Positions 34,901 through 40,500 of a stretch of DNA of 49,548 bases are shown in pieces (within the stretch, counting starts at the first letter, position 1; each line of letters begins with the position of its first letter). Source of the DNA: Candidatus Undinarchaeales archaeon. GTDB lineage: Archaea; SpSt-1190; JASMDC01. The DNA lies in assembly GCA_030753015.1 (NCBI GenBank), contig JASMDC010000026.1, positions 1-49,548 of the forward strand, written 5' to 3'. Under the pieces are notes generated by a model. That model did not search any database, was not told the origin of the DNA, and worked only from the letters and a program-made list of their open reading frames with translations. A program made the translations under genes and the position numbers.

Positions 34901-35266
34901 ATCGATATGGACGCTTCGGCCATCGTCCAGACAGTACCGTTCACCGCAACCCTCACAGAGGCCTTTGCCGTTGGACCCGATGGTTCGGCAGTCCTCAAGA
35001 AGGAGGACAGCGTGTACCGCGTCAGGGTGACCGCCAGGACCGATGCCATAACCTGGGCGGACATCGACGACCATGTGTTCGTGCTCGAGACGCGTGCCCT
35101 CGGCGAGGGCGGGACCTCGGATGTCATGGCCTCGAGCGAGTTCGAGGGTTGTAGCCTCAGCGTCAGCTGCACCGCGTGCACCGAGGGATGTGAGATCACG
35201 ATCAAGGACTGCGAGCCGGTCCTCAACCTTTGCAAATGTGTGGAGTGCACATTCTCGAGAGGATGA
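28967..35266 (+). CDS. Giant secreted Cys-rich repeat protein (copy 2)
   Basis: 2099 residues, ATG nine nt after copy 1 with a purine-rich GAGGTCAGG just upstream. The architecture is the same as in copy 1, in the same order: signal peptide (mature end GLIPMS), Cys-rich repeats, globular domain (with LLKCPPMAQENLYLYYSD and GLWWRGVVEAP), Glu-rich tract (1334-1371), exactly six C-C-CC-C-C modules (1371-1570), beta domains and the 8-Cys end. The many shared blocks show a tandem duplication. Divergence is spread evenly, so both copies look maintained and functional. The stop TGA (35264-35266) overlaps ATG 35263 of a third, broken copy. Confidence 0.72.
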   Translation: MVHRPVVGVVVVMLILTAATAGLIPMSQKASASAKNLCKTCIDCVGTEGEEQNACLMNCLQEGVMTFLGPLCQKICKDSQMCSNLCGKCVPCAFEKGEGAEKCLIKCVGESVILGPLCGELCSSVTAQSWMKDADKCTGKCTECASCVFEDSADARKECALTCVVEDLILGPLCEKACSKAKDAAGCTETCLKVADCAECAFKDTDKEKELCALACVGVNFVFDVVCEKACNKTDNPGNCTATCMKIAKDCAPCAMKPTPDTREECLIRTCVGFEIIGPLCENLFVGDMIEKCKECGACAREPEENRDACVKECVGRQPEAFDVCEQVSCDPICGGQRTAACREQCGSDTACIESCKQSCMDECKQLCGSCGQCGYEKSREAMHECTIKYCVQPFMMTPICEDFCSNSIMGLQPQECVAICNSCEECTMSVDCVTGTAQVEPCLKECMFEDACSSNCDRMYSSSKNVDDCKKNCQSCKHCANEDNVTMQPCLMECFDSLDVKEECSGLCQLWGVASGDSMTRCRSLCSSCIKCDGLPGEAKIGCLRNCTMGQMEDYFGDQCDSICRDQNDTASCRQKCMHCDSCVFEGDGQNMTSCILDKCIPPLDVAKPICDEICSNEPDVDACVASCLAKPECVHLDTRRKRQDCYTEHVAPAQLGPSCDQLCEELPEPDKCKRRCRSCNLCMNDRGTNRDGCLERCADRGRRGDSCEDHCASAKNPRTCRSACMTCPMCDRLEGEALQSCIAECTGEVTAQMTFDMCDDLCSTYNDFDRCMAACGDCDQCSMGPDQYGCLEECVDATDPGLDFSAKEKEKKEKAKKALLSGMCDLAFGNFWDAFSCDLVCSMGGVCPIVDERYLLKCPPMAQENLYLYYSDLITYFENVALFYENMEKALDGIMLGTVGLCAMCNYELINLQATYGTCSGIWNPTPWGAATIPWNEWMCDVSGMISCQPRICSTVPGVNRCPQLCSTATCHHTIAPYICCCGWPGCCPSYFATPSTTLHVNPTAMKTCHRFVHETDDACTMEGLWWRGVVEAPALRNPCHVVTKIAELKNYVHKFRTEILPDIIVQLRAMRANARRCTVRVSCSSNIKIYLDLLEEIWDRANHIDGWDTEKFEFETNKFTLAMQDFNEDINSGGSGFGFDFSGGAGWTNFKTGLSVGASAYFDNMQGKNPEKYLVWVPDYNPPYCVPGATGVATTAATTVAVDKVVDKLKKTLKEKMMEAVKETFGVRQIATLVAYHTELIAISLTNSFAGVAGVPGPWCTGGFPMTCIDAFPIRWHLVEGSNLGEDLVFKMPVIPSCGVEAFAKSMPGDAFWHYNECLLYQGHTPDPTGGDEEELEEELEEEEEVEEEELEEEEWEEEEEEFEEEVDCSDKEDLEPCFEGDGLCCNGECIPGAEACTTEGEEECAGAEEEAACGGGKGICCFGACVPGASGCGEEEDECAGENAGAPCDGGKCCEGRCVPGATGCSGTADCIKRPDGASCVNGTGMCCEQNCIPGAEACAVAPECQPGYDGLPCADGTCCDGVCVPGALSCGGYSHECVEGGDLSVCSGDGLCCRERCLPGATSCGGRPGGELPTDIAEVCTRACDEASGGDHYCHPTERMCTCRTTRGPVYVAEIPCAPRVSERLVAGLRRCCESKGMEEVDECYNEESETGFCCQGAFTEVPIEIECVKDAPVVEIASLAWMYGNRQVLSMVAGTTVNLTAVLRNTGKRLEDGDLSFRIDAEGERHLSRDEHHIAISGSSVRRVGLPIELEPRLAGGSLTALAILGYLNVQVSSEPIRLYVLAEDTVDVADGYFESSGERDYYVLAGDVVAAAAAVTSSKNESIEAVIEVVMTANGTELEATRTKKATTLERSATVTVRTPTRFIGEGNVGTELGMIVRVEGIGGEVLQYKRLEVDIYPDAVKIVSSPYLFLRDVAWRDDGGRRMERTYEGVQTKAEVTLHNPLAISFDGTVTVEVVDGQGNIVATGSRHAVIDMDASAIVQTVPFTATLTEAFAVGPDGSAVLKKEDSVYRVRVTARTDAITWADIDDHVFVLETRALGEGGTSDVMASSEFEGCSLSVSCTACTEGCEITIKDCEPVLNLCKCVECTFSRG

Positions 35267-35517
35267 TGGTGAGTACTGCTAACGATTCAATTCGTCGCCG
35301 AACGGGAAGGTGGGCGATTATCGGATTGTTATCGCTCATCATCATGATGAACACAGGACTCGCGGGCCTCATACCCTTGAGCGGGCAGTGGTCCGGAGCT
35401 GCCAAGGGCATGTGCAAGAGCTGCATCCAGTGCGCTAACATGGAGGGTGAGGAGCAGAAGGCCTGCCTCATGGAATGCCTGCGTGCGGGCGTCGGTTATC
35501 TCCTTGGTCCTCTCTGC
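35263..35517 (+). pseudogene. Truncated third copy of the giant protein gene
   Basis: Starting at ATG 35263 (ATGA overlap with copy 2), the first 85 codons match copies 1 and 2: signal peptide, mature GLIPLS, MCKSCIQCANMEGEEQKACL and LLGPLC. Right after the cysteine codon at 35515-35517 the similarity stops. The frame continues for 16 foreign codons to TGA at 35563-35565; those codons are antisense to a minus-strand gene. The breakpoint is therefore near 35517/35518. A short secreted peptide might still be made, but the gene is a remnant. Confidence 0.8.
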
Positions 35518-36588
35518 GTCCTCATCGTCCTCGATCACGGGCTCCCGGTCGAAGCATGGTCCTGATGTATACTGTTCACAATGCCCTTTCCAGTCGCCCC
35601 CTCCCGTCAGACCGACACCTTCGGTCCTCTTAGGCCCCTCTCCCCGTCCGATGTCCGTGTACACGCTCGGATCGGCCAAGGTGGCGATGACAGCGCGCAT
35701 TTCGGTCTGGAAGCTGGTGATGTCGTAGTCGTCGGTGGTGAACGACGCACCGATCGTGGACTCGAGCCTCTGAAGGTCCTCTTCGATGCGCTCTGGTGTC
35801 AATCCGCTAGCCGTGGCCTCGCGCACCCGTCCGGCCATGTCGTCCATGGTATCGGCGAGCTCGGGGAGGAGAGGGACCACGGTCCCCGCAAGGTAACCGT
35901 TTAGCTCTTCCACCGTCTGGGCAAGCTCGCATACGTTGGCATTCTTGCCGAAGGTGCATACATCGTTGATCGCATGTACCATCCGGGAGCATTCCAGCAC
36001 TTTCACAGGGGCCGGAAGGCTCTTGTCATGGGAATCGCAATCATGTCCCTTGCGTTCGGGGATGTTTTCGCAGAGGACGCATGAAGAGCTACTACCACTG
36101 CAACTGGCCTGTGCAGCGATTCCGCAGACTTTAGGGTCCACGATACTGGTCGGTGCTAGTTCAAGACCGCTCCCGCAATGAGGATAATCTGCCGAGATGA
36201 ACTCATCCCTTACCTGGTTGCATACATCACACTGTATCCGCAAGGCCTGGGTAAGAAGCCCCAGGTCTTCGCTCAAAGCACCGTAGAATGAATCCGCCCG
36301 CTCGTAGAACGCTTTACCCTCTTCGAGATAGTGCACGATGTTGATGTATGGTCGGGCCGAGCAGTCCATGAGCGCAGCGTTAAGGGGAACAGCAGTTTCA
36401 TTGATGATCACTCCCCCTCTGACGGAGAAGGGCATCTGACAAGCGCTACCGGTCATGTAATCGATGGGCATTGGCGAGGGTGTCGGGGTGGCCGGGCCCT
36501 CTTCACTGCACGTGAGCGATGTGATAACGAGAATACTGAGCAACAGGACCAGAGCATGATGCCTTGTCACGCCTAATCTCAAGTCCAT
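35329..36588 (-). CDS. Secreted protein related to the giants' central domain, C-terminus replaced at a rearrangement
   Basis: A signal peptide starts at ATG 36588 (MDLRLGVTRHHALVLLL, possibly lipoprotein-like, ending SLTC); ATG 36624 is the alternative. Residues after the signal align without gaps to the central domain of the giants over about 65 positions (shared Cys, Asn, Tyr, Glu, Phe-Tyr and the CxxC pair: MCGMCN there, QCDVCN here). A second block matches too (C-x3-VH-x3-D-x-C, EL-x2-Y, PxL). It is thus a stand-alone version of that domain. The native sequence stops near EDDED at about 35518; the last 63 codons are antisense to the broken giant copy. A TATA-like element on the minus strand lies at about 36654-36665. 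Confidence 0.62.
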   Translation of the reverse strand: MDLRLGVTRHHALVLLLSILVITSLTCSEEGPATPTPSPMPIDYMTGSACQMPFSVRGGVIINETAVPLNAALMDCSARPYINIVHYLEEGKAFYERADSFYGALSEDLGLLTQALRIQCDVCNQVRDEFISADYPHCGSGLELAPTSIVDPKVCGIAAQASCSGSSSSCVLCENIPERKGHDCDSHDKSLPAPVKVLECSRMVHAINDVCTFGKNANVCELAQTVEELNGYLAGTVVPLLPELADTMDDMAGRVREATASGLTPERIEEDLQRLESTIGASFTTDDYDITSFQTEMRAVIATLADPSVYTDIGRGEGPKRTEGVGLTGGGDWKGHCEQYTSGPCFDREPVIEDDEDAERTKEITDARTQAFHEAGLLLLTLHVSALDAALAHALGSSGPLPAQGYEARESCVHHDDER

Positions 36589-36653
36589 GTCATCATCACC
36601 GTTCCACGGATTACCAGGATACATCTATCCCTTCCTGATGTTGATACTGCCCA

Positions 36654-36665
36654 CGGTAATTAATA
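36654..36665 (-). promoter_or_regulatory. TATA-like element of the minus-strand secreted protein
   Basis: Read on the minus strand, CTTATTAATTAC lies about 25-30 nt before position 36632, upstream of both candidate ATGs (36624 and 36588). Confidence 0.35.
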
Positions 36666-36717
36666 AGGCTAATCCTTGGAGATCAGATTGGACTGCCGTA
36701 AGGCCGTTTACCCTTTC

Positions 36718-36749
36718 TAAACCTGAATCCCGCGGTTTCTAGGCACTAC
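36718..36749 (+). repeat. Left terminal inverted repeat of the IS
   Basis: Outer block TAAACCTGAATCCCG (36718-36732), a 7-nt unmatched spacer, and inner block TAGGCACTAC (36740-36749). The outer block matches the right end at 14 of 15 positions, and the inner block matches at all 10. Confidence 0.75.
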
Positions 36750-36814
36750 TGCTGACTTCTCGGAGTCTGAATGTGGTCGGTCGTTCAAGTCCGCAAGGAA
36801 ATGTTTTTAAGGTG

Positions 36815-36834
36815 GTAGTGCCTATAGGCACTAC
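36815..36834 (+). promoter_or_regulatory. 20-bp perfect palindrome at the transposase start (operator-like)
   Basis: GTAGTGCCTATAGGCACTAC ends one base before ATG 36835. It consists of two head-to-head copies of the inner terminal-repeat block. A TATA-like GTTTTTAAG lies at 36803-36811. A transposase that binds its ends would also bind here and could block its own expression. Confidence 0.6.
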
Positions 36835-38496
36835 ATGACCTTCATCCGGGAGAAGCGGTTCGGCGACCGCGTCTACAAGTACAAGGTAGAGAGCTATCGT
36901 GACGAACAGGGCCGTCCCCGACAACGGGTCCTCGAGTACCTGGGACGGGAGGCCGAGGGAGCGGATGGAGAACATGAGGCCCGACCAAAACGGTCCCGCG
37001 GAACAATGGTCGAGGAGATCCTGCCCTTCGGCGACCTGGCCCTCCTGCATGACACGGCCATGCAGATCGACCTCGTCGAGACCATCGACCGGCTCGCCCC
37101 CCGGCAGAGCACGACGTCGGTCGGGAAGGCGCTGCTGCTCCTGGCCATCAACCACCACACGGGCAGGGTGGCTCTCGAGGACGTGGGCGAGTGGTACGAG
37201 CGCAGCATGCTCAGGTACTGGCTCGGCGACCCGCCCGAGAACTTCACCGAGGAACGCCTCCTGGGTGTGCTGGACACGGTGTGCAAGCAGGATGAGGATC
37301 TCCTGCGGGACAAGACGTGGATCATCAGCCAGGCCCTGCGAGAGAGAGTGGAGGTGAAGTGGAGCCCCGAGAGCCGCTACCTCTACTATGATCGGACTCA
37401 GACCCTGTACTTCGGCGAGGAGTGCTTCTACGGTGAGTTCGGGTACGATACGGAGGGCCAGCGGAAGCGCAGGAAGGTCGGCATGGCCATCGTCATCCGG
37501 AGGGGGGACAGGTTCCCCGTCCTCTACCGTGTGTTCCGCGGGGACCGCCCCGATGTCACCACCTTCACGTCCGTGGTGGACCGCCTCGATGGCGCTGGGC
37601 TCAAGGACCTCGTCCTCGTGGTCGACAGGGGCATGAAGAGCGAGGAGAACATACGGTTCGTCGCCGACACGCCGTTCTCGGTGGTGACGGGGGTGCGTGC
37701 CAACGAAAGGATTGTCGACGAGCTTCTCCAGGGTCTCAGGGACGAGGATGTCGAGAGACCGGGGAACCGCCTCCACCGGGGCGAGCGGATATTCTGCGTG
37801 GTGGAGAGGACCGTGGACACCTCGGAGGGGGAGCGGAAGTACGTCATCTACCAGGACCCGAGGAGGCGGGGAGAGGAGAAGGCCTCCCTGCTGGAGCGGA
37901 TCTCGACGGCGGAGGAGCGGCTGGGCGAGCTCGAACAGGAGATGGCGACCTCCGATGAGCGGGGCAGGGGACGCAGGCCGAACTGGGAGCGCAGGATGAA
38001 GGACATACTCAACGGGGTCGGCCGCTACTTCAAGGCGGAGATCACGGACGGAAGGCTCGAGTGGAGCCTTCTGGAGGATGTCGTCGAGGACATGCTCCCC
38101 AGGGTCGGTAGGTCGATCCTGGTGTCCACGGACGTGAACATCCCGGCGAAGGAGGTCGTCGACGTCTACCTCGACAAGGACGAGGTGGAGAAGGTGTGGC
38201 GTCTCGGAAAGGGGTCACTCGGTCTGAAGGGCATCAACCACTACAAGCGGGACAGGGTCGTTAGTTATCTCTTCGTCTGCTATCTCGCACATCTCCTGTG
38301 GGCCATCCTGCGGTACCGGCTGAGGAAGAAGAGGGTCCACACGAGCGTGGAACGGTGCCTCCGCGCCCTTCATCGCGTGGAATTCGTCCGTCTTCGGTCC
38401 GGAAAGAAGGAGTTCCTGCAGACGCCGCCCCCCGTCGGGCTCGAGAAGAAGCTGTGCGAGGCGTTCGATCTGGAGCGCTTCAAGAAGGTCACGTAG
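36835..38496 (+). CDS. IS1634-family (IS4 group) DDE transposase
   Basis: The 553-residue protein begins with the family-typical small beta domain (FIREKRFGDRVYKYKVESYR, then QRVLEYLGR). The RNase-H-like catalytic core shows D186 (LYYDRTQTLYFG), D264 (LVVDRGMKSEENI) and a glutamate in the VYLDKDEVEKVW helix (E450 or, more likely, E452). The length fits the family. A GTTTTTAAG promoter and the palindrome at 36815-36834 precede the ATG. The frame is intact, so the element is probably still active. Confidence 0.85.
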   Translation: MTFIREKRFGDRVYKYKVESYRDEQGRPRQRVLEYLGREAEGADGEHEARPKRSRGTMVEEILPFGDLALLHDTAMQIDLVETIDRLAPRQSTTSVGKALLLLAINHHTGRVALEDVGEWYERSMLRYWLGDPPENFTEERLLGVLDTVCKQDEDLLRDKTWIISQALRERVEVKWSPESRYLYYDRTQTLYFGEECFYGEFGYDTEGQRKRRKVGMAIVIRRGDRFPVLYRVFRGDRPDVTTFTSVVDRLDGAGLKDLVLVVDRGMKSEENIRFVADTPFSVVTGVRANERIVDELLQGLRDEDVERPGNRLHRGERIFCVVERTVDTSEGERKYVIYQDPRRRGEEKASLLERISTAEERLGELEQEMATSDERGRGRRPNWERRMKDILNGVGRYFKAEITDGRLEWSLLEDVVEDMLPRVGRSILVSTDVNIPAKEVVDVYLDKDEVEKVWRLGKGSLGLKGINHYKRDRVVSYLFVCYLAHLLWAILRYRLRKKRVHTSVERCLRALHRVEFVRLRSGKKEFLQTPPPVGLEKKLCEAFDLERFKKVT

Positions 38497-38497
38497 C

Positions 38498-38529
38498 GTA
38501 GTGCCTACATCTCACGGGATTCAGGTCTA
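38498..38529 (-). repeat. Right terminal inverted repeat of the IS
   Basis: Inner block GTAGTGCCTA (38498-38507), 7-nt spacer, outer block CGGGATTCAGGTCTA (38515-38529); reverse complement of the left end with identical spacing. Confidence 0.75.
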
Positions 38530-38540
38530 AACCGACATTT

Positions 38541-38807
38541 TTATTCCGGCTCTTCCCGCTTCTTCTTCTCCTTGACCTTGAGGCCTGCAGTGAGTAGCTT
38601 GGAAAGGGTCTGCATCTTCTGTGTGACGGTGCCTGACTCGACCATGAGCTTGTTGGTGAGGTCGATACCGAACTCGAGGTCCTTAGCCTCACCGCTCTTG
38701 AGCTCCTTTGTTGCAAGGGCGATCTGGATGTCGTGAATCTCGAACCTGATGTTGTCGATATCTCCGAGAATCTCGTAGCAAAGGCTCGAAGCTTCCTTGA
38801 GTTTCAT
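38541..38807 (-). CDS. Small helical protein (hypothetical)
   Basis: ATG 38807 gives 88 residues; GTG 38813 is the alternative. The TATA element at 38826-38839 is centred about 25 nt before 38807, which favours the ATG and a leaderless transcript. The protein is almost entirely helical with heptad-like spacing and a Lys/Glu-rich C-terminus (KVKEKKKREEPE), probably a coiled-coil or helical bundle. No family is recognised. The stop is 12 bp from the IS end, so the coding sequence was spared by the insertion but its 3' flank was replaced. Confidence 0.6.
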   Translation of the reverse strand: MKLKEASSLCYEILGDIDNIRFEIHDIQIALATKELKSGEAKDLEFGIDLTNKLMVESGTVTQKMQTLSKLLTAGLKVKEKKKREEPE

Positions 38808-38825
38808 GGCCACGCCCTGCCGGAT

Positions 38826-38839
38826 AATATATATAAACC
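38826..38839. promoter_or_regulatory. Bidirectional TATA element
   Basis: AATATATATAAACC reads as a TATA box on both strands. It lies about 25 nt from ATG 38807 on the minus strand and about 30 nt from GTG 38867 on the plus strand. Confidence 0.5.
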
Positions 38840-38866
38840 CTTTGACATCCGCATTACGAGGCCGCA

Positions 38867-39652
38867 GTGGACGAGGACGTTGGGTCAGGTCTCCGCCTTC
38901 TCGACCGTGCGCTCATACTCAATAATGAGGAACGGGTCCTCCTTGTTGCGGACCTCCATCTTGGATTGGACCTTGAGCTCCGTAGGAAGGGTGTCACAAT
39001 CCCTTTTCAGACGGACCGTATCAAGAAGGCCCTTCTCTCTCTCATACGCTCTGAGACTCCCGACCGCGTTGTGATCCTGGGAGATGTACGTCACGCTATA
39101 CCTGTCGCGACCCGTAGTGAGGTCGTCCATGTCCCACGCTTCCTTGAAGCTATCAAGAAGGAGGTGTCGCTTACTATCGTACCGGGAAACCACGATGCGG
39201 GTATCCGCGACATAGTACCTGCGGACGTGGATGTTGTCCCGTCACGAGGCATACGACATGGCGATGTCGGGCTATTCCACGGCCATACATGGCCGGGGAC
39301 CGAAGTCCTGTCAGCACAGACGCTGATATGTGGGCATGTCCATCCATGTGTCACACTCACGGACGAGGGAGGTCATCCATATCGTCTGACGTGCTGGGTC
39401 ACCGCCGACCTCGACAGGGAGACCCTGCTCGAACGTTACCCTGATGTGGACGTACGGTCGCGGCGACTCATCATTATGCCTGCGTTCAATCCACTTATCA
39501 CGGGACAGAGCCTCAACACTGGCAAGCGACCTCTCGGCCCGCTCCTCAGGAACAACATTGCAATCCCTGAGAGCTTATCATACACGTTGTTGGACGGTAC
39601 GCATCTGGGAAGGATGGATGACGCACCCACAGAGTATCCAGGAAAGGTATGA
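38867..39652 (+). CDS. Archaeal metallophosphoesterase (calcineurin-like)
   Basis: The 261-residue protein carries all metal-site blocks of the family: ADLHLG (D29, H31), LGDVRH (D73), PGNHD (N108, H109, D110), FHGHTWP (H138, H140) and CGHVHP (H157, H159). This subgroup (ADLHLG, GDVKH-like, GNHD, GHxWP) is common in archaea and bacteria; some members are encoded beside DNA-repair helicases, but no such gene is present here. The start is GTG 38867, shortly after a strong TATA element. Substrate unknown. The stop overlaps a possible small ORF (ATGA at 39649). Confidence 0.82.
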   Translation: MDEDVGSGLRLLDRALILNNEERVLLVADLHLGLDLELRRKGVTIPFQTDRIKKALLSLIRSETPDRVVILGDVRHAIPVATRSEVVHVPRFLEAIKKEVSLTIVPGNHDAGIRDIVPADVDVVPSRGIRHGDVGLFHGHTWPGTEVLSAQTLICGHVHPCVTLTDEGGHPYRLTCWVTADLDRETLLERYPDVDVRSRRLIIMPAFNPLITGQSLNTGKRPLGPLLRNNIAIPESLSYTLLDGTHLGRMDDAPTEYPGKV

Positions 39653-39831
39653 CTGGGGAGAAAAAGGTGGGTGTGGCGTTCACCACACCCGTTTCCACCC
39701 CCAAGGTAAGAAACTGGAATGGTAAAATTGCTTTCATGGTTTATAAAGAATTGCCCGGCATCGAACGAAGGAACGCGCTCCATTGGGCGAAAAAGAGAAG
39801 ATTCTTCCGTTATTTGATCGAGCTCTCCTGA
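39649..39831 (+). CDS. Possible small basic protein (60 aa)
   Basis: The ORF is coupled by ATGA to the metallophosphoesterase. The product is basic, with no membrane segment and no recognised motif; it ends AKKRRFFRYLIELS. The coupling and the absence of another gene in this 220-bp stretch are the only support. The alternative is a non-coding spacer. Confidence 0.3.
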   Translation: MTGEKKVGVAFTTPVSTPKVRNWNGKIAFMVYKELPGIERRNALHWAKKRRFFRYLIELS

Positions 39832-39845
39832 ACGACTGCTCATGA

Positions 39846-39852
39846 TATATAA
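39846..39852 (+). promoter_or_regulatory. TATA box of the methyltransferase gene
   Basis: TATATAA centred 25 nt before GTG 39874; implies a leaderless mRNA. Confidence 0.6.
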
Positions 39853-39873
39853 CGTTAGTCAAAGAACGAATAC

Positions 39874-40500
39874 GTGACGGTGGATCCGACCTCAAAGCTC
39901 ACCTGGAAACGGTATTATAGCGAATGGGCGATCGAGTACGACGGGGATGTGATCACGTACGGTTACCGTCCGATGGGCGTTCTCAGAAAAGCTACCGAAC
40001 ATGTGACCATCGGCCCCAAGATACTGGACATCGGCGCAGGAACATCCTTATGGCTCGTGTCCAGAAGTGAGCTCGTCAAAGGAGAACGAAGCACAGTTGT
40101 TTCACTTGATATCTCAAGAGAGATGCTCGAACGATCCCGGTGGAGAGGTGCTGAGCCCGTCCAAGGCGACGCGGAATCTCTACCCTTCGCTGGAGGGGCC
40201 TTTGATACGGTTCTAGCTCTTGAACTAATCGAGGCTCTTCCTCGACCGGCTGACTTCCTTGCTGAGGCGAGGCGAGTCCTTCGTCCTGGTGGTTCCCTTG
40301 TGCTTACCCTTGAGCTTCCTGGAGCGGAGAACGTCGGACTCCCGGGAAGAGAGATCCCGGGAGGGGACATCATCAGGTACTCTGTCGACGATATCGCTGG
40401 AATGATCGAGGACATTGGTCTGAAGCCCGTCATCAACTTCCGGACCCGAGGATTCCACGTCTACGAGATCGTCGTCTTCTGTGCCACTGCGCCCGTCTAG
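39874..40500 (+). CDS. Class I SAM-dependent methyltransferase
   Basis: The 208-residue Methyltransf_11/25-type protein has glycine motif I (KILDIGAGTSLWL, near residue 50), an acidic end of beta-2 (VVSLDISREML), the DAESLPF block before motif IV, DTVLALELIEALP, and RRVLRPGGSLVLTLE. The methyl acceptor cannot be inferred. The GTG start is supported by a TATA box 25 nt upstream. Its 3' third overlaps the antisense tail of the rhomboid-like gene by 276 bp. The methyltransferase frame is clearly the constrained one there, since the fold's final strands are recognisable. Confidence 0.8.
   Translation: MTVDPTSKLTWKRYYSEWAIEYDGDVITYGYRPMGVLRKATEHVTIGPKILDIGAGTSLWLVSRSELVKGERSTVVSLDISREMLERSRWRGAEPVQGDAESLPFAGGAFDTVLALELIEALPRPADFLAEARRVLRPGGSLVLTLELPGAENVGLPGREIPGGDIIRYSVDDIAGMIEDIGLKPVINFRTRGFHVYEIVVFCATAPV

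Larger units (their letters stand above)
36718..38529 (+). mobile_element. Complete insertion sequence, IS1634/IS4-type
   Basis: About 1812 bp bounded by 32-bp imperfect inverted repeats (36718-36749 and 38498-38529) enclosing one transposase gene. The element is visibly richer in G+C than its surroundings, which suggests recent arrival from another background. No obvious target-site duplication flanks it: left flank ACCCTTTC, right flank AACCGACA. It lies next to the broken gene pair at 35.5 kb and 12 bp from the end of the following minus-strand gene. Confidence 0.8.

Noticed and set aside
39436-39843. Minus-strand 135-codon ORF opposite the metallophosphoesterase end
   Set aside because: No family, no TATA element, mostly antisense of the conserved gene.
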